Shown one piece after another: positions 16,519 to 26,262 of a stretch of DNA of 64,000 nt. Position numbers and translations under genes: made by a program. The notes under the pieces were generated by a model, which was given only the letters and a program-made list of their open reading frames with translations, was not told the origin of the DNA and ran no database searches. This DNA comes from Leptospira licerasiae serovar Varillal str. VAR 010 (lineage in GTDB: Bacteria > Spirochaetota > Leptospiria > Leptospirales > Leptospiraceae). The stretch is taken from NCBI RefSeq assembly GCF_000244755.1, contig NZ_AHOO02000006.1, forward strand, positions 248,001-312,000, read 5' to 3'. Positions within the stretch are counted from its first letter, which is position 1, and each line of letters begins with the position of its first letter.

Positions 16519-18402
16519 TCAGTCTAAAAATTCCCAAGCCGTTCTAAGTTCTCCCGCCAATTCCACAGTCTCAAGCAGGTCTTTAAAAAAATCATTTTGT
16601 CCTAAAGTCGAGCCGTCTCCCACCATTACTAAAAGTTTTTTGGCTCTGGTCATTCCAACATTCCATCTTCTTGTTTCAGACAAAAATCCGATCTGGCCTT
16701 CCGAATTAGAACGGACCAGACTGAATACGACTGCATCCGATTCTCTTCCCTGGAAAGAATCCACAGTTTCTACTTCTAACTGAGAAGAATGTTCCGGAAG
16801 TATTTCCTCTAGTTTTTGTCTCAAAAGATATCTTTGGTATCTATACGGAGAAAGAAGGATCAGACCTTTAGGATCCCATCCGGAATCCAAAATCCTTTTT
16901 ACTATATTTACTGTGAATTCGGCTTCCCAAGGATTTCCTAAACTTCCTTCTGAATTTTCTTCCGCAGTATCCGTTCCGGAACTATCTAAAAATACTAAAC
17001 TAGAGCCGAAAGGTTCTCCGGAATCAAACGGAGTTTTTTCTCGAAGGTCTGTCTCCAGTCCTGATTTTAATTTATTCTCATAGAACTTTAGGTTCGGGAA
17101 TGTCTGGATCGGATCAGTCATTCTATACTGAGTATCCAAAAGAAATACCCTTTCCTTGTCTTGGAAAGCAGGAAGAAGTCTTTCCATTAAAGAAACTTTA
17201 AGCAACGGATCTTCCGAGATCACGGTAGGAGGAAGTTGGAACGGATCTCCTGCAATCACAAACTTATTCGCTTTTAAGATCGGAATCCAAGAAGAAGGTT
17301 CGATCGCCTGGCTTCCTTCGTCCAAGATCGCATAATCAAAATCCAAATTATGGAGCAAGTAAGAAGAAGCGCCTGTATGCGTACATACAATGACTGGATG
17401 AGACTCTAATAAATATCGGACCAGTACTTTTTGTCTTTCTTTAATACTCTTCCGTAAAGAGTCCGCTTCTTTATAAAGGCTTCTTCTTTCCTCCGCTTCT
17501 TCCTTGCCAAAACTTCTTTTGTATTTGCGGGCCTTCTTCAGTAATTCCTGGACTTCTTTTCTATCTCTTTCTATCAGTTTAGATTCGGGGGAATGGTTCA
17601 GTTTCATCTCTAGAGAGTTCTGAAGAATGTCCGGATTCATCCTGGCAGGATGACCTATCCTTAAAACGGGAACTTTCAGTTTTTCCAAAGATTCAACAAG
17701 AAGATCGGAAGCGGAGTTTGTGGGAGCAGAAGCAAGTATACGTTTGCCTTCCGATGCAAGAATGCGGATCGCTTCCACGATTGTTTTAGTCTTACCTGTT
17801 CCGGGAGGGCCATGGACTAAAACAAAATCTTCTGTCTGCAAAATTGCTGAAACCGCTTTCTTTTGGGAATCATTCAGTGTTTCCGGCAAATTGGAGAGAG
17901 GTTTAAAATTCGGTTTAGAAACTTCCAATTCATTGGAGAATAGGTCCGCGAAGTATTTTTCTCTCGAACCTTTTTTTGCAGAGATCACTTTTTCGAGGGC
18001 ACGGTCCCATTCCTTAAAACTTGTTTCGTCTGGTAGGATTTCTAGAGCAAGTTTACCCTCTTCCACCCAGTCTGGAACTTCTTCCATATAAACTAAGTAA
18101 GAATCTTCGTTTGCTTTCAGTAAAACTGAGATATACTCTTCTGATTCTTTTACGATCCGTACAGGTGTGCCAGGTCGAAATAGTTCCGGGATATTTTTGG
18201 ATTTAGTGGGTTTAAGTAAAACTTTCCAATTCCCATCCGCACCTAATTCGGCGTCTTCGAATACTAATGGAAATACTGTGAATCCGTCTTGGACTCTTTT
18301 GTTTAGATCGGAGGAGTAGATTTCTTCCTTATACTTATCCAGCTCCGCCTTTCTTTCTTTTTTTAAAGATTCGCGTAAGGAGGAATAATAAGATTCTTCC
18401 AT
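16519..18402 (-). CDS. SF1B DNA/RNA helicase (UPF1 / IGHMBP2-like)
   Basis: A 627-residue superfamily 1 helicase. Walker A is HGPPGTGKTKTIVEAI near residue 195, motif II is YAILDEGSQAIEPSS, motif III GDPFQLPPTV, motif IV region LDTQYRM, motif V VETVDSFQGRESDAVVFS and motif VI NVGMTRAKKLLVMVG. The N-terminal beta-barrel-like segment (about residues 30-140) matches the 1B insertion of UPF1/SMUBP-2 relatives. It would unwind nucleic acid with 5'-3' polarity. Six bases separate it from the cysteine-synthase-like gene. Its end faces the anti-sigma gene with only three bases between stops. Confidence 0.85.
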   Translation of the reverse strand: MEESYYSSLRESLKKERKAELDKYKEEIYSSDLNKRVQDGFTVFPLVFEDAELGADGNWKVLLKPTKSKNIPELFRPGTPVRIVKESEEYISVLLKANEDSYLVYMEEVPDWVEEGKLALEILPDETSFKEWDRALEKVISAKKGSREKYFADLFSNELEVSKPNFKPLSNLPETLNDSQKKAVSAILQTEDFVLVHGPPGTGKTKTIVEAIRILASEGKRILASAPTNSASDLLVESLEKLKVPVLRIGHPARMNPDILQNSLEMKLNHSPESKLIERDRKEVQELLKKARKYKRSFGKEEAEERRSLYKEADSLRKSIKERQKVLVRYLLESHPVIVCTHTGASSYLLHNLDFDYAILDEGSQAIEPSSWIPILKANKFVIAGDPFQLPPTVISEDPLLKVSLMERLLPAFQDKERVFLLDTQYRMTDPIQTFPNLKFYENKLKSGLETDLREKTPFDSGEPFGSSLVFLDSSGTDTAEENSEGSLGNPWEAEFTVNIVKRILDSGWDPKGLILLSPYRYQRYLLRQKLEEILPEHSSQLEVETVDSFQGRESDAVVFSLVRSNSEGQIGFLSETRRWNVGMTRAKKLLVMVGDGSTLGQNDFFKDLLETVELAGELRTAWEFLD

Positions 18403-18408
18403 TCCAAA

Positions 18409-19410
18409 TTAGAGTCGGTCGGGAGAAAGTACTACGATCTTATAGCTGGGAGTTTTTTGGTCCTCACGAGTAGGAAGACTTTCGGCATAATGAATAGCGG
18501 AGGCTAATGTGGTTCCGGTAGTCAGTCCCGCAAAAATCCCTTCTTTTTGGTAGAGTTCCGATTGGTAACGAAGCGCTTCGTCCCTGTCTACTCCAATGTA
18601 CTGATCGGTCACTTTCGGATCGAACGATTCGGGAAGACGGATACTGGAATCTCCTTGGATCATTTTGCGGATGAAACGAGAATTTTTGCTCACTCCCATA
18701 ATCACTCTAAGAGAAGGTTTTTTACTCTTTAGATATCTTCCTACACCGGAAAGAGTTCCGCCGGAACCACCTCCCGCAACGAATGCATCCACATTGCCGG
18801 CAAGATCTCTCCAAATCTCAGGCCCTGTAAATAAGAAGTGTGCATTCGTGTTTGCCATGTCCTTGAACTCATTCAAGATGACGCTGTTTTTCTCTTTGTC
18901 CTTGGCTGCCTTTGCAGTTTCTAAAAGAGAATCATCCCAGTTACCTTTTGCAAGTTGGACGACTTCGACACTAGCGCCGTACGATTTTAATTCTTTGATC
19001 TTTTCCTGATCCGTGTCAGGAGCTAAAAATACTTTGAACTTGTATTGGCGAAGAGTAGAGATCCATGCCAAAGAGATTGCAGTAGTATTATAACCGGCTT
19101 GGAAAATAGAACCTCCGGCCTTTAATTCCCCTCTCCTTTCTGCAGCAAGCACCATAGAAAGTGCAGTCCTATCTTTTACACTTCCGGTAGGATTACAAAA
19201 CTCAGCTTTTAGATAGATCTCTACATTCGGAATATGTGAACCGATCTGGTTGAGTCGGATCAAAGGAGTGTTCCCTATCATTTGGAGAACATTTTCCTTG
19301 ATAGGTTTAGCTACACTAAGCTCTCTTCCGAAAGCATTTTGGACATTATTTAAAGCCCCGAGAAGGCTATTGCCGAATTCATCTATGGAGCGTGAAATTT
19401 CGTCGAACAT
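18409..19410 (-). CDS. Cysteine-synthase-like PLP-dependent enzyme with altered substrate loop
   Basis: A 333-residue fold-type II PLP enzyme. The PLP lysine is in FCNPTGSVKDRTAL, after the N-terminal IGNTPLIRL, and the phosphate cup is GGGSGGTLSGVGRYLK. The usual substrate-binding motif SGNTG is replaced by AGYNTTAISLAW, and the protein stops at VVLSPDRL, short of the normal PDxGERYLS tail. About 45 extra N-terminal residues precede the domain. Either the substrate differs from O-acetylserine/sulfide, or it is a regulatory or altered paralogue. It lies in a run with leuC-leuD. Confidence 0.75.
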   Translation of the reverse strand: MFDEISRSIDEFGNSLLGALNNVQNAFGRELSVAKPIKENVLQMIGNTPLIRLNQIGSHIPNVEIYLKAEFCNPTGSVKDRTALSMVLAAERRGELKAGGSIFQAGYNTTAISLAWISTLRQYKFKVFLAPDTDQEKIKELKSYGASVEVVQLAKGNWDDSLLETAKAAKDKEKNSVILNEFKDMANTNAHFLFTGPEIWRDLAGNVDAFVAGGGSGGTLSGVGRYLKSKKPSLRVIMGVSKNSRFIRKMIQGDSSIRLPESFDPKVTDQYIGVDRDEALRYQSELYQKEGIFAGLTTGTTLASAIHYAESLPTREDQKTPSYKIVVLSPDRL

Positions 19411-19440
19411 AGTCTTCTTAGGGTCCTGTGATTTAGAAAA

Positions 19441-20067
19441 TTACTTATGAGAAGCGTACAACCAAGGAACTTCTTTTCGATTTTTCTCTTCGTAAGTAGA
19501 GATCTCTGCGGCATGTTGCAGAGTTAAACCGATATCGTCCAAACCGTTGAACAAGCAGTATTTACGGAAAGAGTCCACTTCGAAATTGTATACGTTTCCG
19601 GAAGGACTGATCACATTCTGTTTGTCCAGATCGATCTTAATTTTGGCTCCCGGAGTCTTATCCACGATCTTGAAAATTTCGTCTACTTCTTCCGGCTTTA
19701 AAACAACCGGAAGCATACCATTTTTGAAACAATTATTGTAAAAAATATCAGCGTAAGAAGGAGCAATAATCGCTCTAAATCCGTAATCTTCCAATGCCCA
19801 AGGAGCATGCTCTCTGGAAGAACCGCATCCGAAATTGTCTCTAGTAACTAGAACGGACGCTCCCTTATATCTGTCCTGATTCAGAGTGAATTCAGGATTA
19901 GGTTTAGTTCCCTCGTCATCCAAGTATCTCCAATCATGGAATAGATGGATACCGAAACCGGTACGTTCTATCTTTTTCAAAAATTGTTTAGGGATGATTG
20001 CATCCGTATCTATATTTGGGCGATCGATTAGGACCGCTAAACCTTCGTGTTGAGTAAAGGGTTTCAT
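19441..20067 (-). CDS. leuD: 3-isopropylmalate dehydratase small subunit
   Basis: A 208-residue swivel-domain protein. Landmarks are [20 protein letters not shown] near the N-terminus, [15 protein letters not shown] and [24 protein letters not shown]. It pairs with LeuC to isomerise 2-isopropylmalate to 3-isopropylmalate in leucine synthesis. It starts 12 bp after the leuC stop, which indicates one transcript. Length and motifs are normal for the proteobacterial type of LeuD. Confidence 0.97.
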   Translation of the reverse strand: MKPFTQHEGLAVLIDRPNIDTDAIIPKQFLKKIERTGFGIHLFHDWRYLDDEGTKPNPEFTLNQDRYKGASVLVTRDNFGCGSSREHAPWALEDYGFRAIIAPSYADIFYNNCFKNGMLPVVLKPEEVDEIFKIVDKTPGAKIKIDLDKQNVISPSGNVYNFEVDSFRKYCLFNGLDDIGLTLQHAAEISTYEEKNRKEVPWLYASHK

Positions 20068-20079
20068 GAGTCAGTATCC

Positions 20080-21477
<1,398 letters not shown>

Positions 21478-21629
21478 GGTGCGCAGATCCCCTGGGGATA
21501 ATTCAAGAGTAAAGATTAGACTTCCTTGTTTAAACCCGCCGTCGAAACGTATTCGGAAAGGAAGTTACTTCCATGCTAAAAATCAGGGGTTTTTCGTAAA
21601 GAAGGTTCCGGGAAGGAGCCCCGAATCTA

Positions 21630-23078
21630 TTACTTGCCTCGGAAAACGAGTAGAGCCTTGCCTATCCCTATCTCATCAAAATCGTACAAGATCCTAGGTC
21701 TCAAAATTTTTTTACCATTCAAGAAGGTCCCGGATTCGGAGACCAAATCGTACAAAATATACCGATTGCGGACTTTTCTGATCCTAGCATGATTTTTACT
21801 GACAGATTGTTCGTATAAGACCAGATCACATAGGTCTGAATTCCCGATATTGGTCTCAGCTCGTGCTAGGGAGTATTGTTTCCCTGGATTTCTTCCTTCT
21901 TTAAATACAAGGGTTGCCTTTTCATAGGATTCTCCTTGTTCGAATTCTTTTAGAGCAACTGGGGCAGCCCTTTCCGTTTCGATCCTATCTTCTTCCGAAT
22001 AAACCAACTGGTATTGGTTTCCGTACATTTTGCGATAAGCGTCTTGTTCGAATTCAATAGTATGAAGTCTTTCTTCTGCGCTTACACTTCCTTCCGGAAG
22101 ATGTTTTTTTCCTTTTTTCAAAACTACGATCAAAGCTACCAAAGTAAGAACTAATAAGAATGTAAAACTAGGAAGAAAGATAGAAGGGTGTAATAAGAAA
22201 ACTGCAAGTCTTGTACGGAAGGGAAGATCATAAGAAAAGCTGAGTCGTCTGGAATTTCTGGTCTCCAGTTCTACTTCCAAATTTCCGCTTCCTTGGAACT
22301 GCCATTCGTCTTGGAAAGGAGACTCATACACCAGGGACCATGGTTCTTTTCTGAAATAATCCAGGTCTCCGAAAACTTGGGTCCTAAAATCAGGGCTATT
22401 TAATGAATAGAATGTCCCACCGTATCTTTTGGCCAAAAACTTTGCACCATTGGATGGATAAGAAAGAACTTGGATAGGAATATTCGGAGTATATTCCCCA
22501 TTCTGAGCCTCGTTGGAAGGGATAAGGTCCTGGTCATAAAAGATGGTCAGAATATAATCGGTATCTTTTAGACGAGGAGAGATCTTTTGGAAAACATAGT
22601 CCAGGTTGGCAGAAGTATTCCGATTGGATTTCCCGCCTGGGACCTTCGCTTCTTTCAAAGCGTCAGATTTGTTTAAGTCGTCTTTGGAGAAGAACACATC
22701 ATCCGTAAAAAATACGAAGCTGAACCTATCTGCGGAATCCGCTCTTTCTACAATTGTCTTTAAGATCTCTGTGGCTTGTACATTATGATCGAAGGAGTTC
22801 GTCATCTGAGTGATCAGATAAATATGGATCGGTCTTGTGCCTTCAGGTCTATGGATCTTGAGAGGGCCAACCACTCTTCTAGAACGATTTTCTTTTTGTT
22901 CGGCGACAGTGAGTATTTCCTGATCCAAGGATACTCCCTTACCTGTCTTCAGTTTCAATTCTACTTTAGGATATCTGGAAATATCATATTCTTCTAAATG
23001 TATACTTTCCGCCCCGACAAACGAAGGATATACGAAAGCCGCTAAGATCAGAAAGTGTATGAAGAAGGATCGGATCAT
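21630..23078 (-). CDS. Exported FHA-domain protein with vWA-like periplasmic region
   Basis: About 482 residues. A signal-anchor-like start (MIRSFFIHFLILAAFVYPSFVGAES) leads into about 260 residues resembling a von Willebrand A-type region (IHIYLITQMTNSFDHN, RFSFVFFTDDVFF). A central membrane helix near residue 300 (FLLVLTLVALIVVLKKG) follows. The C-terminal FHA domain has ETNIGNSDLCDLVL, SVSKNHARI and SGTFLNGKKI. FHA domains bind phosphothreonine, so the cytoplasmic tail may read a kinase signal. An alternative start at 23108 overlaps the upstream ABC gene. No kinase is adjacent. Confidence 0.72.
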   Translation of the reverse strand: MIRSFFIHFLILAAFVYPSFVGAESIHLEEYDISRYPKVELKLKTGKGVSLDQEILTVAEQKENRSRRVVGPLKIHRPEGTRPIHIYLITQMTNSFDHNVQATEILKTIVERADSADRFSFVFFTDDVFFSKDDLNKSDALKEAKVPGGKSNRNTSANLDYVFQKISPRLKDTDYILTIFYDQDLIPSNEAQNGEYTPNIPIQVLSYPSNGAKFLAKRYGGTFYSLNSPDFRTQVFGDLDYFRKEPWSLVYESPFQDEWQFQGSGNLEVELETRNSRRLSFSYDLPFRTRLAVFLLHPSIFLPSFTFLLVLTLVALIVVLKKGKKHLPEGSVSAEERLHTIEFEQDAYRKMYGNQYQLVYSEEDRIETERAAPVALKEFEQGESYEKATLVFKEGRNPGKQYSLARAETNIGNSDLCDLVLYEQSVSKNHARIRKVRNRYILYDLVSESGTFLNGKKILRPRILYDFDEIGIGKALLVFRGK

Positions 23079-23091
23079 AAGGTTTTGCAAT

Positions 23092-23880
23092 TTAAGCGGG
23101 ATTTTCATCCAAAGTAAACAGTTTTCTGGAATACTCCAAATGCGGCTCCCAAGCCCCATTTGGACTTTTTAGGGTCTCCAATTTTTCTCCGCTTTTCATC
23201 ACAGTTATAGTATCGGCTAACTCCCTGGCAGAACTAAGATCATGGCTGATAAATAGAAGCCCTGCTCCCAGATCTTTCACTCTGGTCCTTAATAGATCCA
23301 GGATCGACTTTCCCGTGGTCGGATCTAGAGCGGACGTGGGCTCGTCTGCCAAAATCAGCTCCGCTCCGGAATACACCGAAAGTAATACTAAAATTCTCTG
23401 TCTTTCTCCGCCGGAAAGTTGATGTGGCCTCGCCTTCCATGCCGTTTTTGGATCGGAAAGTCCGAATTCTTTTAATAAACGGATACAGGTTTCTTCCTTA
23501 GCGAACTCCGGTTGGATCAAAGAAAAATATTCCAAGATCTGAGACCCAATGCTTAAAAAGGGATGAAGACCTATTGCAGCGGTTTGAGGGATGAGACTGA
23601 TCCGTTTTCCTCGCCAATTTTTCCAGAGGGAAAAATCTCCGCTTGGGATGTTTTCAGAGAAGAGCGAAAATTTTTTCCATGTTACGGAAGCGTCTTGCGG
23701 CAAAAGCCCAAGAACAGTATTTGCAAAAGTGGATTTTCCGCTTCCGGATTCTCCTACCAAAGCATGGATTTCTTTTTTAGAAATTTGGAAATCGAAGTTT
23801 TTAAGAATATGAGAAGATCCAATTTTTACAGTCAGATCTTGTACAGAAAGAATTGTTTCGGTTGGGCGATCCCTCTCCAA
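23092..23880 (-). CDS. ABC transporter ATP-binding protein, oligopeptide/nickel type
   Basis: A 262-residue ATPase of the OppD/DppD/NikD type. Walker A is VGESGSGKSTFAN near residue 43, the Q-loop LIPQTAAIGLHPFLSIG is typical of this branch, the signature is LSGGERQRI, and Walker B is LILADEPTSALD. The start is TTG at 23880 with AGGA upstream. No permease or solute-binding protein gene is adjacent, so it is an orphan component. It lies three bases after the SIS-isomerase gene and just before the FHA gene. Confidence 0.85.
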   Translation of the reverse strand: MERDRPTETILSVQDLTVKIGSSHILKNFDFQISKKEIHALVGESGSGKSTFANTVLGLLPQDASVTWKKFSLFSENIPSGDFSLWKNWRGKRISLIPQTAAIGLHPFLSIGSQILEYFSLIQPEFAKEETCIRLLKEFGLSDPKTAWKARPHQLSGGERQRILVLLSVYSGAELILADEPTSALDPTTGKSILDLLRTRVKDLGAGLLFISHDLSSARELADTITVMKSGEKLETLKSPNGAWEPHLEYSRKLFTLDENPA

Positions 23881-23883
23881 GTT

Positions 23884-24477
23884 TTATCCTAACTGAAAAA
23901 GTTCGTATTCTACGATCGAACAAAGGATATGACCGATCAAGATATGAGATTCTTGGATACGTGCAGTTTCTTTTCTGGGAATGATCAGATCCAGATCCGC
24001 CATACCCTTCATCTTTCCGCCGTCTCCGCCTAAAAAAGAGATCGTTTTCATCCCGATCTTTTTTGCAGACTCCATTGCTGCGATCACGTTTTTAGAATTC
24101 CCGCTTGTAGAAAGTCCAACCAAAAGATCTCCCGGTTTTCCAAAAGCTTCCACCTGACGAGAAAACACAAACTCGTATCCATAATCATTGGAACAAGCTG
24201 TCAGAACCGCCGAGTCTGCATTCAATGCCAATGCAGGAAGTGCTCTTCTTTCGTTCCCGGATTTGTATCGTACCACGAGTTCCGCTGCGATATGAGAAGC
24301 GTCACAAGAAGAACCGCCGTTTCCACAAAATAGAATTGTATTCCCTTTTTTTAATACTTCTGAAGCGAGTTTTCCTGCTTCTTCGATCCCCGGAAGTAGT
24401 GTATCCAATACCGCTTTTTTGGTCTCGATGGAGTCCTGGATCTGTTTGGATGCAATCTCTTTTAAGTTCATTCTCAT
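23884..24477 (-). CDS. gmhA: SIS-domain phosphosugar isomerase, GmhA-like
   Basis: A 197-residue SIS protein with [26 protein letters not shown] in two adjacent blocks, [38 protein letters not shown] and a C-terminal [15 protein letters not shown] helix. This pattern is that of sedoheptulose-7-phosphate isomerase, the first step to the heptose of LPS. DiaA-type regulators share the fold, but the metal and substrate residues (H and E positions) look intact. It overlaps the upstream hypothetical gene by 4 bp and lies in an LPS-related cluster. Confidence 0.85.
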   Translation of the reverse strand: MRMNLKEIASKQIQDSIETKKAVLDTLLPGIEEAGKLASEVLKKGNTILFCGNGGSSCDASHIAAELVVRYKSGNERRALPALALNADSAVLTACSNDYGYEFVFSRQVEAFGKPGDLLVGLSTSGNSKNVIAAMESAKKIGMKTISFLGGDGGKMKGMADLDLIIPRKETARIQESHILIGHILCSIVEYELFQLG

Positions 24478-25253
24478 TTATCCTTTTTAGACCGAATTTT
24501 GTTGAGCACAAATTCAAAGTCCCGTTTGGCGGAATCGAATTCATACAGTGTCAAATTTTCGGAATGCGGAGAATTCCTGTTTCCGCTTACATTCAAAAAG
24601 TAAAGTTCTTTAGAAACGATCTGTTTCACTCTCTCGGAAGAATTCGCCTGGAAAACATCCTCGAATTCTTTTCCTAAAAATACCAATAATACTGCGATTG
24701 TGCTCGGCCTGAGATTGATCAATATTTGCTGCTTCCAAATCGGTTCCCAACTCAAGATCTCTTTCCAAGAATCAACTGAACGTTTTAGATCCGGTTCTTC
24801 TTGCAATACCGCCCAAGATTCCTCATCCCAATTCGGGGTGTTAATTCCGGATAAGATACTTTTTAGACTCTTATGATCTCCGCTCAAAAGTCTGTTTAAG
24901 TCCGCTTCTCCTAAAAAAATCACTCCACTGATCTTTCCGCCTTGCTCCGTTAGATAGTTGCCTGTAGAGACTACTAAGGAATATTCTCTTCCGGATTTTT
25001 CCTTACCCTCTAAACGAAATAGATTGCGGTTATTTTTAGTCAGTTTTAGGGCCGGACTTTCGAAAACAATACCGGAAGGTTTTTTACGGGTCACAAAAAA
25101 GCGGTCCGCTTTTTCCCTCAGGTCTTTTAGCTCCCAAGTATAACCGCGACTCTCTCTAACCGGTTCCTTTTCGGATCCAGTAGAGACTGTCTTTTTCTTT
25201 CTCCAGAAAAAGAGTTTATTCCAAAAACCTGATTTTTGTTTGCCCTTGGCCAT
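24474..25253 (-). CDS. Hypothetical protein with FliG-like segment
   Basis: A 259-residue protein of unknown function. The first 30 residues are very basic ([13 protein letters not shown]), with no clear signal peptide or membrane helix. One stretch, [20 protein letters not shown] followed by [17 protein letters not shown], resembles the EHPQTIA...VLS.LP motif of FliG-type armadillo helices; [13 protein letters not shown] recalls another FliG element, but in the wrong order. The relation is by eye and weak. It is coupled to gmhA by a 4-bp overlap and follows a glycosyltransferase gene by one base. Confidence 0.5.
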   Translation of the reverse strand: MAKGKQKSGFWNKLFFWRKKKTVSTGSEKEPVRESRGYTWELKDLREKADRFFVTRKKPSGIVFESPALKLTKNNRNLFRLEGKEKSGREYSLVVSTGNYLTEQGGKISGVIFLGEADLNRLLSGDHKSLKSILSGINTPNWDEESWAVLQEEPDLKRSVDSWKEILSWEPIWKQQILINLRPSTIAVLLVFLGKEFEDVFQANSSERVKQIVSKELYFLNVSGNRNSPHSENLTLYEFDSAKRDFEFVLNKIRSKKDK

Positions 25254-25254
25254 T

Positions 25255-26154
25255 TTATTTCCCGTAATCTTTTCGGAGATTAGAAGGGCGTTCTATCAAT
25301 TTTTTCCCTAATTCGTAGACCTTTGCTTCTTTTAGAAAAGTGGAATATGCGGAAGATATGGCGATCGTAAATCCAGGAAATCCGTCCAAGAACCCAAGTT
25401 TGAAAAAGTAGATCTCTACGAATTTTCCGAAAGGTTTGATGATCGTGCGAGCCAGGGAAAAGTTTTTATTCTTCTTCCAACGGGTCCAGGAAACGATAGA
25501 AGAGAACTTATTAATAGTATCCACTTGTTGTGAAAGGTCCGCAAAACTATAGTGCAGGATATCCCCTTTTATCTTTTTACCTTTTCCCTCTACTACCAAA
25601 TAGTCGTGAGGATTTTCTCCGGTCCATGTTGACTTGGATTTTCGGATAATACGATATTTGGTCTGAGGATACCATCCGGAGAAACGGATAAACCTTCCCA
25701 TATGAAACGTAAGTCTGGAAACTTTGAGTCCGTTCAAGGAAGGATCTTCGGGACTTTCCAAAAATGTTCTAAGAGAATCCTTAAGCTCTTCGCTCAGACG
25801 TTCGTCGGCATCCAGGGATAGGATCCATTCGTTCTTACAGAGAGAGATCGCATCATTCTTCTGTTCTACATGTCCCTTAAAATTTTGTGAGGAAAACTTT
25901 ACTTCGGGAAAGGACTCACTAATCTCTTTGGTCTTATCCGTACTATTTGAATCTAAAACGATTATCTCGTCCGCAATGTCTCTGCATGATTTAATGCAGT
26001 CCCCGATATTCGCTTCTTCATTATAAGTAATGATCGCAACTGAAAGTTTTTTTAGGAATCTTTCCCGGACCTCGTTTCTACTGAGAGGAGGTTTTTGTTT
26101 GGATTTCTTTTTTTTTGAGGAAGAAGGTTCCTTGGTTTTAACGGATTCTGCCAT
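25255..26154 (-). CDS. Family 2 glycosyltransferase, LPS core type (WaaE/KdtX-like)
   Basis: A 299-residue GT-A glycosyltransferase. Landmarks are LSVAIITYNEEANIGDCI near residue 34, DEIIVLDSNSTDKT, QKNDAISLCKNEWILSLDAD with the metal-binding DADER, and MGRFIRFSGWYPQTKYRIIRK, a segment typical of WaaE-like beta-glucosyltransferases. A lysine-rich N-terminal tail of about 30 residues precedes the domain. It would add a sugar to LPS core or a related glycan at the cytoplasmic face. The divergent O-antigen ligase gene supports an LPS role. Confidence 0.85.
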   Translation of the reverse strand: MAESVKTKEPSSSKKKKSKQKPPLSRNEVRERFLKKLSVAIITYNEEANIGDCIKSCRDIADEIIVLDSNSTDKTKEISESFPEVKFSSQNFKGHVEQKNDAISLCKNEWILSLDADERLSEELKDSLRTFLESPEDPSLNGLKVSRLTFHMGRFIRFSGWYPQTKYRIIRKSKSTWTGENPHDYLVVEGKGKKIKGDILHYSFADLSQQVDTINKFSSIVSWTRWKKNKNFSLARTIIKPFGKFVEIYFFKLGFLDGFPGFTIAISSAYSTFLKEAKVYELGKKLIERPSNLRKDYGK

Positions 26155-26262
26155 ATATTCGGATATCGCCGGAAGCGAATGAATTCCTAAAATAGGAGGT
26201 TTTCCTTCTTTGTCAGCGGTTTTTTCTGGAAATCTGAGAGGAAAAGGAAAGTCTGGGGACCG

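Noticed and set aside
21478..21629. Leucine attenuator or T-box upstream of leuC
   Set aside because: No run of leucine codons, no T-box sequence and no terminator/antiterminator pair visible.
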